Shown here: piece by piece, positions 1 through 10,315 of the stretch
How positions within the stretch are numbered: the stretch's first letter is position 1
Layout of the letters: each line of letters starts with the position of its first letter
Assembly: GCA_021234155.1 (NCBI GenBank)
Contig: JAJEKV010000035.1
Span: forward strand, 5,470,224 to 5,534,223
Source: Isoetes taiwanensis
Taxonomy: Eukaryota; Streptophyta; Lycopodiopsida; Isoetales; Isoetaceae
Reading direction: 5' to 3'
DNA length: 64,000 bases
Program-made: the position numbers and the translations under genes
The notes under the pieces: generated by a model
What the model was told of the DNA's origin: nothing
The model's input: the letters and a program-made list of their open reading frames with translations, nothing else
Databases searched by the model: none

Positions 1-549
1 TCAACTGAATTCTGGGGTTTTTCCATCCCTTGGATCTCTATGTCAGCCTTGACTTCTGATTCCTCTGCTTCATGGGTTCTTTCTTTATCTTCTTCTTCTT
101 CAATTGAATGGCTTTTTCTCCTTTTATGTTTGCATCTCTTTCCTTCCTTGTTGGTGCTTGCAGAAATTCTGGTGACATACTTTTGGGTTTGGACTCCTTG
201 ATTGCATATTCTTACTTTCATTGTGAACTTCTCCAGTTCACAAAATAGAATGTCATTTTTACGTATTCCATTGTGAAGTAAGAATTCCAACCATCCAGCT
301 CCAAGAAAAACTTTCGAGCCCATGCTCACTAACTGCACAAGGACTTTGTGATGGCTTGGCCCTTGCAGAAGCAGAGGTCCCTCACCCACGGCATTTCTAA
401 ATCCGGGATCAATTTTCTGCAAAATCAGATTAACTCAGTAAAATAAACTCAGCGCTTAACTTAGAAGTGGTTTCCATCTTTATACTTACAACAAACGGAG
501 TAGATGGAACACGAAGAAAGAATCTCGCAATTTTCAAACGTTCCTTCAT
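1..549 (-). CDS. B3-domain transcription factor, 3' part (runs off left edge)
   Basis: Two exons can be read on the minus strand: 549-490 (ATG at 549-547) and 416-1, joined in phase 0 over a 73-bp intron with a GTAAGT donor and a TTTTGCAG acceptor. The 158 visible residues have the shape of a plant B3 DNA-binding domain at about residues 8-105: an FFLRVP start strand, the central GWLEFLLHNGI helix with KNDILFCELE, and a closing FTMKVRIC strand. B3 proteins bind short DNA motifs in the nucleus. A basic stretch (KRCKHKRRK) that could be a nuclear localisation signal follows, then an acidic Glu-rich segment. The ATG may be internal: a good acceptor (pyrimidine tract plus CTTAG) lies 3 bases upstream with a stop in frame, so an earlier exon, perhaps another B3 domain, may exist. 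The 3' end lies outside the window. Family call fairly sure; subfamily (REM-like) not determined. Confidence 0.75.
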
Positions 550-713
550 AGTCTAAGTAACAACAAGAATTCGTCTGAGACGCGGCATTGGGCACTCTAA
601 TGACATGTGCCCTAAAATTATTACCTACCCAATTTGTGAAATTGCAATTTGTGAACCCAATTTATTGCCGGCTACTATAAGATTATTGCAGTGCATATGC
701 AGTCTCTTTCATC

Positions 714-730
714 AAAAGTGTAAGCGATTT
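714..730. repeat. 5' target-site duplication of LINE
   Basis: AAAAGTGTAAGCGATTT, repeated exactly at 7552-7568 on the far side of the LINE. A 17-bp direct repeat of this kind is the footprint of target-primed reverse transcription. It fixes the left edge of the element at about 731. Confidence 0.9.
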
Positions 731-812
731 GATAATCTCGACCTTAGGGAGATGAACGTTAGACGCTCGAAGTGCGCCACCGACGGGACCGTGGGAGGAT
801 TCTCCAGACCCA

Positions 813-1199
813 ATGGATGAGGCCTTGCTAGAGGCTGTTCTCCAGGGTCTGGGAATCACTCAGGTCCCTGAAGATTTCCGAGGTTCTATCAATTTAGTGG
901 AAAATTTGATCAGAGTTACCCGAGTTTCTAGATCTAGAATTGGTTTCTGTAGGATAGGATTCAACACCTTCTTTCTTGGCATCTTGTGTTTTGATAGGCC
1001 AGGTTCCCTGAGAGTTGCTGCTCACAATTCGCAACCCTTTCTGGGGGGTAGATTTGAGAGAAATCTGTTCACCATGAATGCCCCCACGGAATTTGGAATC
1101 GAACCAATCTACCACTGGGCAGCCTTCTTTGATCTGCAGCCAGCCCAATTTATTGGTGATATCGAAGTGGTAGTTTGGAGGTTTTCAGTTGCAAATTAG
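813..1199 (+). CDS. Small ORF in the LINE 5' region (function unknown)
   Basis: 128 codons starting at a true ATG, 82 bp inside the element and before ORF1. I recognise no domain. It contains a hydrophobic, Phe-rich middle (about residues 45-60) and a C-terminal segment rich in aromatic residues ending in VVWRFSVAN. It may be a leader ORF, or part of an alternatively spliced N-terminus of ORF1; it lies in a different frame from ORF1. It may also be chance. No evidence of translation can be drawn from this sequence alone. Confidence 0.35.
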   Translation: MDEALLEAVLQGLGITQVPEDFRGSINLVENLIRVTRVSRSRIGFCRIGFNTFFLGILCFDRPGSLRVAAHNSQPFLGGRFERNLFTMNAPTEFGIEPIYHWAAFFDLQPAQFIGDIEVVVWRFSVAN

Positions 1200-1455
1200 C
1201 TTTCTCCTTTTTCGCTCCTGGGATTCTGTGCCAGCTCTGGGCACCTTTGTCAGGCTTTTTTAGAGTTTTTTAGAGTTTTTAGATTGTTTCTTGGCAGAGG
1301 CGTACGGGTTATTTTCTTTAGATTTCCCTCTGTTCCTCGGGAAGGGTGCCTCTGTTAAGTTTCCGGGGCAAAAGGGGGAAGTTCTTGAATTGCCCTCTCT
1401 TTGTCTCTGCTCTAGTCCTTCCGGCTCCCCTAAGCGACTTCCCCTCCCTCAAGCA

Positions 1456-3381
1456 ATGACGAAGGCCAAGAACAGTGGGGCTGGATCATCCAGGGTAAAG
1501 GATAACATAGAAGATGAAGAATGGACCCAAATCTTCTGGCTCGACGACAGAAGGGACCAAGGATGGAAATTGCTCAAAGAAATTCGTATTGGGCTTGAAA
1601 TCATCAAGGATCAGCAGAGTGCAGCGGCGGTATGCATGGGGGTTCAAGAAGAGGTGGCTATCACAGCATGCAAGGAAAAAATGGTCTTGTTGGACAGAGA
1701 TTACCGAGAAGGAAGAGCCAATGACAGAGATTGGATTTGGAATATGTGGGGGTTTGCACAAGAAATGGACACTGCTCTGTACAAGCTCATAACGGTAAAA
1801 CAGGGACATACTGAAACTGACTGCTGTAGCTTAAAAAATAGTATTTTCAGGGCTTCCATGGACGAAATGCTAGCCAAGGTTAAGAATCTCATTATCCGCT
1901 GGGACGAATTGAAAGGTGCCACCAAAGCAAGCATCCGACTGATCAGAAGATGGGAAGAGGCGGAAGATCACGTTATTGAAAGGCACCGAAGGGATTTCAG
2001 AGCAACCTTAAATAAAGAAGAAATTCCGAAAGTGATAGCGACCTCCTTGGAAGTTTACCAAACAAAACTCAAGAAGAAAGCTAAAAAATGCACTATCAGA
2101 TATAGCAACGGCTTCTTCAATCCGATGGAGGTCAATACCTGTGATTGCGAGAACTGCCAAGAGATCAAGCTTTTGGAGCTTAATGAAGTGAAGACAAAAG
2201 CAAAAGATAACAAGATAAGCAACTCAGTTTCGGTCATTGGTAAAGGAGACAAAGCCAAAGGTTTGAACTCTCCTTTATCTTATAAAAATGTGCTTCTGAA
2301 AGATGTCTCTCTGGATCCCTCTAAGTTCTCTGACTCTAATAATAGGTATAACAGTGACTTTGTTGATCTTTTTGAAGTCCAGGATCTCTCTGCTATTGAC
2401 AATTTTTCCAGGAAGGCTATTCTGCTCCATTTTCCTATTAAGTGCCCATCTCAGAACGATGTTAAGCTTTGGATAACCAAGAATCAGCATATTCCAATTC
2501 TTTCTATTCTGAAGCTTGACAACAAGACTTTCCAGGTTGTGTGTAAAGATGAAATTAGTGTCCATTCTATTCTTAGAAGAAAACTTGATTTCATCTCCAA
2601 CTCCCCATTTTACATTATGAGATGGACAGCTGACTTTATTCCCGGGAAGGAGGATTGTATCTGCACCTCTACTTGGATTACCTTCTCTAACCTCCCCCCG
2701 GCGTTCTGGACCTGTTCTCATTTGACTACCATTTCTGACTGCTTAGGCGAGGTCCTCGAGGTGAGCCTACCTCAAACCAACTATCCTTCCATTTGTATAT
2801 CCAAGCCTATTTCTTCGGAATGGCACAGGAACCTCAAAACCAGAATCAGTGCTGAGGGGTTTATGGATCTCAAGATAACTTATTCCAAAACTCTAGTCCT
2901 GACTCCCAGTCTCAAAAATAAAGGCCCTGTGCATCAGGAGGAGATTAGACAGGTATGGGTCCCCAAAGGAAAAAAGGAGGAAAAGGATCTCAAAGGGAAT
3001 AACTCTCACAGTCATGATATGGACAGAAATGGAAATATGAATTTGATCCAGAATATGGAATCCAATGGTCATGAACCCCAAATGAAATTCAATATTAATG
3101 AGGATATGGTGGTCACCCTGGAAAATATTAACATCTCAGTCAGAATTGACGCAGGTGACATCTTCCTATCTAGGCCTAAACCTCCTGACCTCCCTCAATG
3201 GGAGAATACCAAATTTGATCAGATAACTGAAGAGATCCTAGATAAGGAGGAGGAAGGTTGGAAAGTGATTGAAAGGAAAAAAGGAAGAGGTAAGAAAAAA
3301 TTTTACCAGGGTCCCAGCAGAGCCAGTCCGAGAAAATCCACCATCCAAGCTGGACAGGTGGTAGGGAAGTATAGGTGTTGA
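1456..3381 (+). CDS. LINE ORF1 protein, DUF4283-like RNA-binding
   Basis: 641 residues if the first in-frame ATG (1456) is used; the frame is open from 1291 but without an earlier ATG. The N-terminal half is charged and helical, with a small Cys cluster (CDCENC) near the middle. Roughly residues 315-480 match the DUF4283 pattern of plant LINE ORF1 and retro-zinc-finger proteins, including the TWITFSNLPPAFW strand-turn and LGEVLEVSLP. The C-terminus is Lys/Glu-rich, ending in basic residues. No CCHC zinc knuckle is visible, although many plant ORF1 proteins have one. The presumed role is binding of element RNA in a ribonucleoprotein. The stop codon overlaps the ORF2 start: TGATG at 3379-3383. 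Confidence 0.8.
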   Translation: MTKAKNSGAGSSRVKDNIEDEEWTQIFWLDDRRDQGWKLLKEIRIGLEIIKDQQSAAAVCMGVQEEVAITACKEKMVLLDRDYREGRANDRDWIWNMWGFAQEMDTALYKLITVKQGHTETDCCSLKNSIFRASMDEMLAKVKNLIIRWDELKGATKASIRLIRRWEEAEDHVIERHRRDFRATLNKEEIPKVIATSLEVYQTKLKKKAKKCTIRYSNGFFNPMEVNTCDCENCQEIKLLELNEVKTKAKDNKISNSVSVIGKGDKAKGLNSPLSYKNVLLKDVSLDPSKFSDSNNRYNSDFVDLFEVQDLSAIDNFSRKAILLHFPIKCPSQNDVKLWITKNQHIPILSILKLDNKTFQVVCKDEISVHSILRRKLDFISNSPFYIMRWTADFIPGKEDCICTSTWITFSNLPPAFWTCSHLTTISDCLGEVLEVSLPQTNYPSICISKPISSEWHRNLKTRISAEGFMDLKITYSKTLVLTPSLKNKGPVHQEEIRQVWVPKGKKEEKDLKGNNSHSHDMDRNGNMNLIQNMESNGHEPQMKFNINEDMVVTLENINISVRIDAGDIFLSRPKPPDLPQWENTKFDQITEEILDKEEEGWKVIERKKGRGKKKFYQGPSRASPRKSTIQAGQVVGKYRC

Positions 3382-3383
3382 TG
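3379..3383 (+). promoter_or_regulatory. ORF1 stop / ORF2 start overlap (TGATG)
   Basis: The ORF1 TGA (3379-3381) shares its last base with the ORF2 ATG (3381-3383). Stop-start overlaps of this form drive ORF2 translation by termination and re-initiation in some LINEs, SART1 of silkworm being the studied case. That this plant element uses the same route is an inference from the overlap alone. Confidence 0.55.
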
Positions 3384-6300
3384 GATAAGAGCATAAATTG
3401 TGTGACCTGGAACCTCCAGGGAATTAATAACAGCATTAAAAGAGACAGGCTGAAGGTTTGCATTTCCACTCTTAACCCTGACATTTTATTCATTCAAGAG
3501 CATAAAATTCATGATGATAATCATAAAATTATTATTGGTAAAACTCTTCCTCCAGGGTATGACCTCTGGTCTATTCCTGCTAATGATTCCTCTGCAGGCA
3601 TTGCTGTGATATGGAAGAATAGCCTCAATATTTCGGACATTTATATGGTGAATGGTAGAAATGGTAGATGGCAGATCATGCTATGTAACTTATTAAAAAA
3701 TAGTGTAGCTTTAGTTAACATTTATGCCTTTAATAATCCAGGTGACAGGATAGGAATCTGGAATCTGGTTAAAAATAGTCTTGACAATATGGAATTCGAT
3801 GAATGTATCCTGGGTGGTGATTTAAATATGGTAACTAACGATTTTATGAAGAATAAGAATTTCAGGCCTCTGGGAGCTCAGGAAAATAATGCTTGGAGGA
3901 ATCTTATCAGCAGTCATAACCTGTTGTTGGCAAGAACTAAGCCCAATTCCTATAGCTGGACAGATAAGAGGAATGATCCTACACTCTGCCTTCATGACAG
4001 GTTCTACCTATCTGAGAACCTTTGGAACTGCAGCAACAGGGTCAGTAATATGGAAGGATACACCCTATCTGACCACTTCCCTCAGCAGATGATTATCTCT
4101 GACAGGAATACCAACAATAGGAAGAGAAAGACTTATTTTAAGCTGAATTCTAGTCTCTTGGATCAGGAAGATTTTTTGGTCAGGTTACAACAGGTTTTAT
4201 CTAGATTTCCAAAACCCACTGGACCTTCAGGGTGGATGTTTTGGTGGATCACTGTTTCCAAAGCTATTAAGAACTGGCTTAAGGAATGGGGCAAGGAGGT
4301 ACACAGGCAAAAAATGGCAACTCTCCAAAATTTGAGGGATACCCTTCCTCAAGCTCACGAATCAATCAAGGATAACATCAGAGCTGAGATTGAGAGGGAG
4401 GAAATCAAAATAGCTCAGGGCTGGAGACTTAAGGCCAAGATTAGAGAAATCAAAGAGGATGAAAGGGGCAGCTCAAAGTTTTTCTTCGCCAAGGCAAAAG
4501 GTAGAATCAAGAGGAATCATATCTTTGATGTTAAGGTTGGGGATGAAACTATTACAGATGAAGAACATATCAAAAAGGCTGCTTCAGAACATTTCACAAA
4601 CATCATGGGGACCAATCAGGACATTCACTTTAGCAGGATGGATGATTTCATAAATATTCAGCCCAAGGTTATGGCTGAAGATAATGATAACCTGAACAGG
4701 CCTTTTTACCAATGCTGAGATTCTTCTCACTGCCCGGGAGATGGACAAAGGCAAGACCCCTGGGCCAGATGGCCTGCCAGTGGAATTCTTCCTTAAATCA
4801 TGACCTATTTTGGGAGAGTGTATCACAAGTTTAGCCAATGAATTCAGGGACAAGAAGTGCTTGGATGCAAGGATCAACACCAGCCTCATCACGCTTATTC
4901 CCAAGGTGGACATGCCAGCATCCTTTTCGGATTACAGACCAATCTCCCTTTCCAATGTGATCTACAAGTTGATCTCGGGTACCATTGCTAGGAGACTCAA
5001 GCCAATTCTGGACAGAATAATTAGTTCCTCCCAAGCTGCTTATCTGAAAGATAGGTTCATTCTGGACAATGTTGTTACTGCCATCTTGGGACTCAATTGG
5101 GCAAAGGATTCCAAACAGGATATTGCCTTAATCAAGGTGGATATCACTAAAGCCTTTGATACTGTAAGTTGGAGCTTTCTTTTTAAATGTTGCAGTGCTT
5201 TGGGGTTTTCCAACGAGGTGATCCTTATCTTTAGAGCTATTCTTTCTAACTCTAGATCCTCAGTCCTGATTAATGGGGAATGTAGCCCCTTTTTCCCTCT
5301 AAAGAGGGGTGTGAAACAAGGGTGCCCTTTAGCCCCCTTTCTTTTTCTTATTATCATGGAAGCCCTTCACTGCAAATTGGAAGAGGCCAAGAATTCTAAC
5401 ATGATCCAGGGGCTAAACCTCCCTACTAATGAAGAAGGAATGGATCAAATTTTGAATGGGCATTTTGCAGATGACACCTTCATTCTAGTCTCTATGGAAT
5501 ATCAATCGACCATCAACACTCAAGCAATTCTGGAGATGTTTGGCAATGTATCTGGCTGCAAAATTAATCCCATTAAATCGAAGGTTATGTCCAGGGATCA
5601 GGTAAAAGGAGAACAGACTGCTGATCTCCTTGGCTGTAAGTATATTCTCCCAACCAATTCTTCTAAGATTTTAGGTATCCCTTATGCTCTTAAAGGCAGT
5701 CCCTCTGATATTTGGACAGAGATTATCGAGAAGTTCCAGAAAAGGTAGACAATCTTAACTCTAAATATATCTCCAAACAGGGTAGGGCGATCATTGCTAA
5801 TTCTGTTATTTCTTCATCCCATATTTATCAGTCCTCTGTCATTCTTGCCCCCAAGAAGGTCTCTAATAAGTTGCAAAGTATCATTGGCAGATTCATCTCC
5901 TGTGGCCAAAACAGAAGGTGCTGGGTTCCGGTAGCCATGACGGAGTGTTGCAAAAAGAAGATAGATGGTGGCCTTGGAGTTATTAATATTGAGAAACAGG
6001 GCCTAGCTTTGGCAGCCAAGTATCTGTTCAAAGCTGCTCATAATCTGATCAAGCACCCCATTTCCATCATCATCAGATACTACCTCAGGAAATGTTGGTT
6101 TTGGCTGGAGACAGCTAAGAGTAATTCTTCCTCACTCGATTTATTTTCCATTCACTGCTCCCAGTTCTACTCCTGTCCTTATCAAGAAGTGGATCAGAGC
6201 ATGGAATCTGGTTAGGGGGGTGTTTGATTGGAAGGAAGGTCTATCCAAGGACCAGTCCATCTTTTGGAATCCAGCCATTCTTACTAACAACCCTGCTCTT

Positions 6301-7036
6301 TGTCTAGCTTGTCATTTCCCAGATCAGGCCAAGCTATGGAGTTCCAAAGGAGTTATTCTGATCAGGGATATGTACAATGAGGATGGGATAATCCCTTTTA
6401 GGGAGTCGGCCTTAGCTACAGAAGGGGAGGCTTGCGAGAATCTTTACAATAACATTTGCACTACCCTACTCCAAGGAATTTGGTCCAATAGTGGGGATAA
6501 TTGGAACTATCCATGGAAAGACAGTGTTATCAGTCAAAATGGCCTACAGATTTCTCACAAGGGATCTCTCTATGTCTATTCATGATAAATGGCAAATTGG
6601 TGCAGATAGATGTGCGAGAAATCTCAAATTCATGTGGTCTAGCCCAATTTATCCCAAAATTAAGTCCTTTATGTGGCAATTGTGGCACAAGGCCCTGGCA
6701 ACAAACAACAAGAGATACAGAATGCAAATGGCTGATTCGGATGTCTGTCCGAGGTGTCTGGGACAAAAAGAGGATGAAGACCATCTTTTTAGGGAGTGTT
6801 TGTGGTTAGAGTGGGTGCTGGAATTAGCATCCAATTTTCTCGGCTATAATATCACGACCATTAACTCTCTGGATTTCTTTTTTCCTGACAACCCTAATGA
6901 CTGGAGAGTCTATATTTTGCTATGGAGGATCTGGAAAGGGCGTAATTCGCTCATATTCAACCAGGAGATTATTCACCCAGAGGCGGTCATCAAGCAGATC
7001 ATATATGACACTAACTGGATTTATGATGCCACTTAA
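3381..7036 (+). pseudogene. LINE ORF2: endonuclease-reverse transcriptase, frameshifted
   Basis: Begins MDKSINCVTWNLQG, the opening of an APE-type endonuclease. Further endonuclease motifs are FIQEHK, LGGDLNMV (about 3810) and SDHFP (about 4069). The reverse transcriptase follows with YRPISLSNVIYK, KVDITKAFDTVSW, KQGCPLAPFLF and the active-site FADD (about 5464-5475). A zinc-binding region (CPRC...HLFREC, about 6746-6800) lies near the end. Lesions: an extra T in the run at 4702-4706; TGA at 4800, where the family would usually have Trp; frame changes near 5740, between about 6100 and 6180, and near 6530; TAA at 7034-7036. Restarting in the new frame after each lesion keeps good family similarity, so these are recent mutations or sequencing errors in an otherwise well-kept gene. 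Confidence 0.88.
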
Positions 7037-7462
7037 TTTATACTTACAGCTCTCTGTTCGATTTCAGGAATTATCTATGTATTGGTGCGGAAAATCAAAT
7101 GGAGAAGGACCGACCCTTTTACCAACATGGAATGGCTTAAGGTCTTCGGGCCTCCAAATCTGTTCGGGCATGAAGAACCATGCTTATGTAATTGCTGCTG
7201 CGACCAGAACTATGACGTCAGAAGAATCCTATTGTGCGAAGTCAAGGATAATACAGGAAGATTTATTATGGCCAAGGCGGGTTCCTGTCTATGCAGATAT
7301 TGTGCCCTTACAGGGGTCGGAAAATCAGCAATTTCCATCTCAGATCCCCATTCTAGTAAGCTAAAGCATGCCCTCTTTGATAGTTCCAGTAACTCTCAGG
7401 GGAAAATCATATTCCAGGACTTAACTGTTTTTATCTTTAAAACTCTACTCTCTTTTATGTGA
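7037..7462 (+). pseudogene. Cys-rich ORF2 tail, possibly RNase H remnant
   Basis: The frame used at the end of ORF2 stays open after the TAA for another 141 codons. It contains DNTGRFIMAKAG, which looks like the second strand of the RNase H domain that many plant LINEs carry after the zinc-binding region, but the acidic residues I would expect on both sides are not clear. It also holds two Cys clusters (CLCNCCC and CLCRYC). It could be a decayed RNase H, a separate Cys-rich C-terminus, or both. Confidence 0.35.
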
Positions 7463-7539
7463 TATGGGTTATACTTCCCTGTAAAAAGTAAAGTTTTGTA
7501 ACCTTTTAAACTTATAAATATACATATCGGCCTTCAATC

Positions 7540-7555
7540 AAAAAAAAAAAAAAAA
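7540..7555 (+). other. LINE poly(A) tail
   Basis: A run of 16 A following CCTTCAATC. The last four A bases belong to, or cannot be told from, the 3' target duplication. A poly(A) end is expected for an L1-type element. Confidence 0.85.
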
Positions 7556-7568
7556 GTGTAAGCGATTT
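7552..7568. repeat. 3' target-site duplication of LINE
   Basis: Exact copy of 714-730. It fixes the right edge of the LINE; from 7569 the sequence is the original flank, so 713 and 7569 were once about one duplication length apart. Confidence 0.9.
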
Positions 7569-8051
7569 ATTCATGCAATGTAAATGATAAAATATTTTTA
7601 TTTGCAATCTTCCCTTGCCCATTATTTTTTCGGGTCCCCCAAAAAAAAAAAAAAAAAAAAAAAAAAAACCCATGATTGAATTCTCCACAATATTTCATCC
7701 ACAGAAAATCTAAACCATGATAAGCATTTCAAGATCATTTTTACACCATTGGAGTTGTGGTGATCGGACTTCCATAAATATATCACATTGCGAAGTAAAA
7801 ATCTTATGGCGTGACAATCTGTAGTGAGATACTCCTATATTGCCAATTAAAACCATTGAATGATTGGTCTATGCAAGTTAGCACCATTAGCATTCTCCAT
7901 TAGTTGACAAGGATGAATGGGGCTGCTTCTAGCTTAACATGCTATCCAGTGCGAACAATGACAGAGAGATTACTTGGAATATCAGGTTTGGGTCAGTCAT
8001 TATGAATATCCCAGTATATACTAGCATACACTGAATCCCACCCTCACCCTA

Positions 8052-8090
<39 letters not shown>

Positions 8091-8094
8091 CCAA

Positions 8095-8129
<35 letters not shown>

Positions 8130-8640
8130 AGCGAGTGTTTGCCCTTTAGGGGCAACCCAAAAACATTGCAGTTTAGGGGCTCAAGCAGCACAATCCCTTC
8201 CGATGTTGAAATTTCACGCATTATTTGCCAATTAAGATAGAAATCAAAGCATTCTTGATCTTGTGTCCCCTTCTTTGCATAAAGAAATTCTTGTCTGTTA
8301 AGCCGGGCAATTCTTCAAATCTAAACAGGTATACAATGCTTCTTATTCTGTTCTTAATTTCTTACATCACAAGCTGCATGTCAATCTGATTAGCCCAAAT
8401 TTAAGCAAACGTCTTTGCCGCTTGTCTTCAACATATTGGGCACGCCAGATTTGACTACTTGCCTTGCTTGATTTCATGGTCGGATGTAGACAATTTTTAT
8501 AATCGTAATTAGAAAGAGCAAGAATATGGCCCAATTACTTGAATATTTCTCTGATCTTAGGCAGAAGATGTGACTGTTTTGAAGTTTTTGGCCTGATTTC
8601 TAACATTTGAAGTGGAATTGCAGGCCAGAAATTTTATGCC
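7569..8640. other. Intergenic or intronic; simple repeats only
   Basis: AT-rich flank right of the LINE. It contains a pure A-run at 7641-7668, a (CA)n microsatellite at 8054-8088 and a (CAA)n microsatellite at 8098-8127. I looked for an upstream exon of the B3 gene on the minus strand and did not find one with B3-like residues. No gene supported. Confidence 0.6.
8054..8127. repeat. Compound microsatellite (CA)n - (CAA)n
   Basis: 17.5 units of CA (8054-8088), a C/A spacer, then ten units of CAA (8098-8127). Simple-sequence repeat with no coding meaning. Confidence 0.95.
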
Positions 8641-8929
8641 TTAATGTCGACAAGCAAAATTCTTCAAGCATTGTCCAATGATCCAACACTAGACCCGGAT
8701 TCAAGCATAATAGTTGGCCACCAATCTATAGCCAAACTCCCATGGCTTTACCTCAGACGGATTCCAAATAGGTGGATTTTTCATGCCTCTGGCCCTCAAC
8801 CTTCCGTTGTTTCAACCGGCCTGCACAAGTCCGTTGTCTGTTCTGCCCCTCGTCTTCCCACTTCCTCTTTTATTTTAAACCTGTTTTCATTCTCTTTTCA
8901 TTCAACACCCTCCTCCTTTCCCTCCCTCC

Positions 8930-9530
8930 TTTCCCTGGCCCTCCCTCCTCCTTGGCCCTGAGCGCCTGCCTGAGCGCCTGCCCGGCCGCCTGCCTGAGCG
9001 CCTGGGCGCCTTCAGGGTTGTCTGGGCGTAGTGATGGATGGCGACTGGGAGGTGCAGTGATGGGTGGCGCCTGCCTGGAGCGTGCCTGAGCGTATTTGCC
9101 TGAAAGCATGCCTGGATCGGCGGAGCGATTTGGTGAGGAGGCACCTCCACTGGGTGATTTCTTTGAGCGGTTTCTCTGAGCGCCGCCTTCCCTGCGTTTC
9201 TGGGCGATTGGCGTTGGGGGCGTCGGTTTTCCAGCACCCAGTTGTGAAGAGGTTACGGTTCCGAGGCGTTTGGTGAAGTCTTGCCTGTTGGAGGTATGCT
9301 TATTGCTTCTTGCAATAGCATGGATTTTTGGATGCGTAGTCATCCTGGCAACAGTTTTTTCCCATGTGGTTTTTAATCTGGGCCATGGTGATTATGGTTT
9401 GTTCTGTGGGCTTCGGTCCTTGTTCTGGTTAGGGACTTCGGTCCCGTTTTGTACTTGTGGTCCCATAACCCGATTGGGTTCCGTGGACATTAAAAGTTTC
9501 TTCCTTCCTTCCTTCCTTATCAATATGGCA
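8930..9530 (+). repeat. GC-rich block and LINE-3'-end-like sequence
   Basis: 8930-9090 is made of imperfect copies of a GAGCGCCTGCCT-type motif and is far more GC-rich than its surroundings. About 9300-9530 has the look of a plant LINE 3' UTR: T-rich, with repeated short palindrome-like phrases (GGGCTTCGGTCC, GGGACTTCGGTCCC), then a (TTCC)n run near 9500. No target duplication was found, so this is only a resemblance. Confidence 0.3.
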
Positions 9531-9578
9531 TGTCTATAATTCCATTAGAAGCATAGAACATGACTCAAAATTTCTTCA

Positions 9579-9648
9579 TTTTAGGATCTATGCAAGTTCA
9601 CTGTCTATTTACATTTTAGGATCTATGCAAATTCTCTGTCTATTTACA
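9579..9648. repeat. Tandem duplication, 34-36 bp
   Basis: TTTTAGGATCTATGCAA... appears twice (9579-9612 and 9613-9648) with two substitutions and no obvious function. The rest of 9540-10,140 is AT-rich with no gene visible. Confidence 0.75.
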
Positions 9649-10315
9649 GATGAATCGAATAATTTCTTAAAACAATGCATCAATTCAACCATGGTCACCT
9701 AAATGTGAATCGGGCAAAAATTTGCTTTAAGAATGCTTTTATAGCTGCAAGCATTTTGAGCGGTGTTGGATTGCTAACCATTGAGCATGGTAAATAGATG
9801 TTCTTCCTATTTTTCTTTCTTCTTTTCTTTGTTGTTTTACCTTCACAATGAAGATATGAACAATGGATGTATGGAATATGATGGGTATATTTATTGTATA
9901 GAAGCTCTATATACACTCAGATATCTATGCTAGAGTTCAAAAATAGGCCCAATAAACAACAACTTGGTAATTTTTGGAGCATTAAATACTGAATTTGATG
10001 AAAGCTTTAGTTGCTGGAACCACATGCATGGTTGATCTCTCAAAACATGCACATCACCCATTGTAGAGTTAATTAGGGCTTTCTGAATCCTGGTCGTTTT
10101 TTTTTCTTTTCTTTTTTATGTTCCTACAGAGATTAATGCAAGATGAATTTGCAAGTTACATTGAGGATAATAATATTTCTAGCTGTTTTTATTTATTTTT
10201 ACTTTTGTGTGTCTTCTTATGAACAAATTGAGATTGATTGTCGTTGGCGATTGCATCTTCGGTGTCTGTTGGTAGTGGAGATAAGAATTGAGTTTCTTTT
10301 TTGCAAGATTAGAAG

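Larger units (their letters stand above)
731..7551 (+). mobile_element. Full-length L1-type LINE retrotransposon
   Basis: Non-LTR retrotransposon of about 6.8 kb, bounded by a perfect 17-bp target duplication and ending in an A-tract (7540-7555, shared with the duplication). Order: 5' region with a 128-codon ORF, ORF1 (RNA-binding type, DUF4283-like), ORF2 (endonuclease, reverse transcriptase, zinc-binding region), short 3' UTR, poly(A). This is the architecture of plant L1 elements, which move by nicking DNA and copying their RNA at the nick. ORF1 is open, but ORF2 carries four frameshifts and two stops, so this copy looks unable to move by itself unless some lesions are consensus errors. 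The intact duplication argues for a fairly recent insertion. It landed 165 bp upstream of the first visible ATG of the B3 gene, in opposite orientation, either in that gene's promoter or in an upstream intron. Confidence 0.92.

Noticed and set aside
894-1148. Minus-strand frames inside the LINE (also 2275-2721, 4584-4913, 5040-5357)
   Set aside because: They are antisense shadows of the LINE coding region with no family similarity.
8021-8221. Minus-strand frame with poly-Val and Val-Cys runs
   Set aside because: It is the (CA)n-(CAA)n microsatellite translated; the short unique end has no known domain.
8644-8961. 105-codon plus-strand frame
   Set aside because: No domain; its second half is a Pro/Ser/Leu run from a T/C-rich low-complexity stretch.
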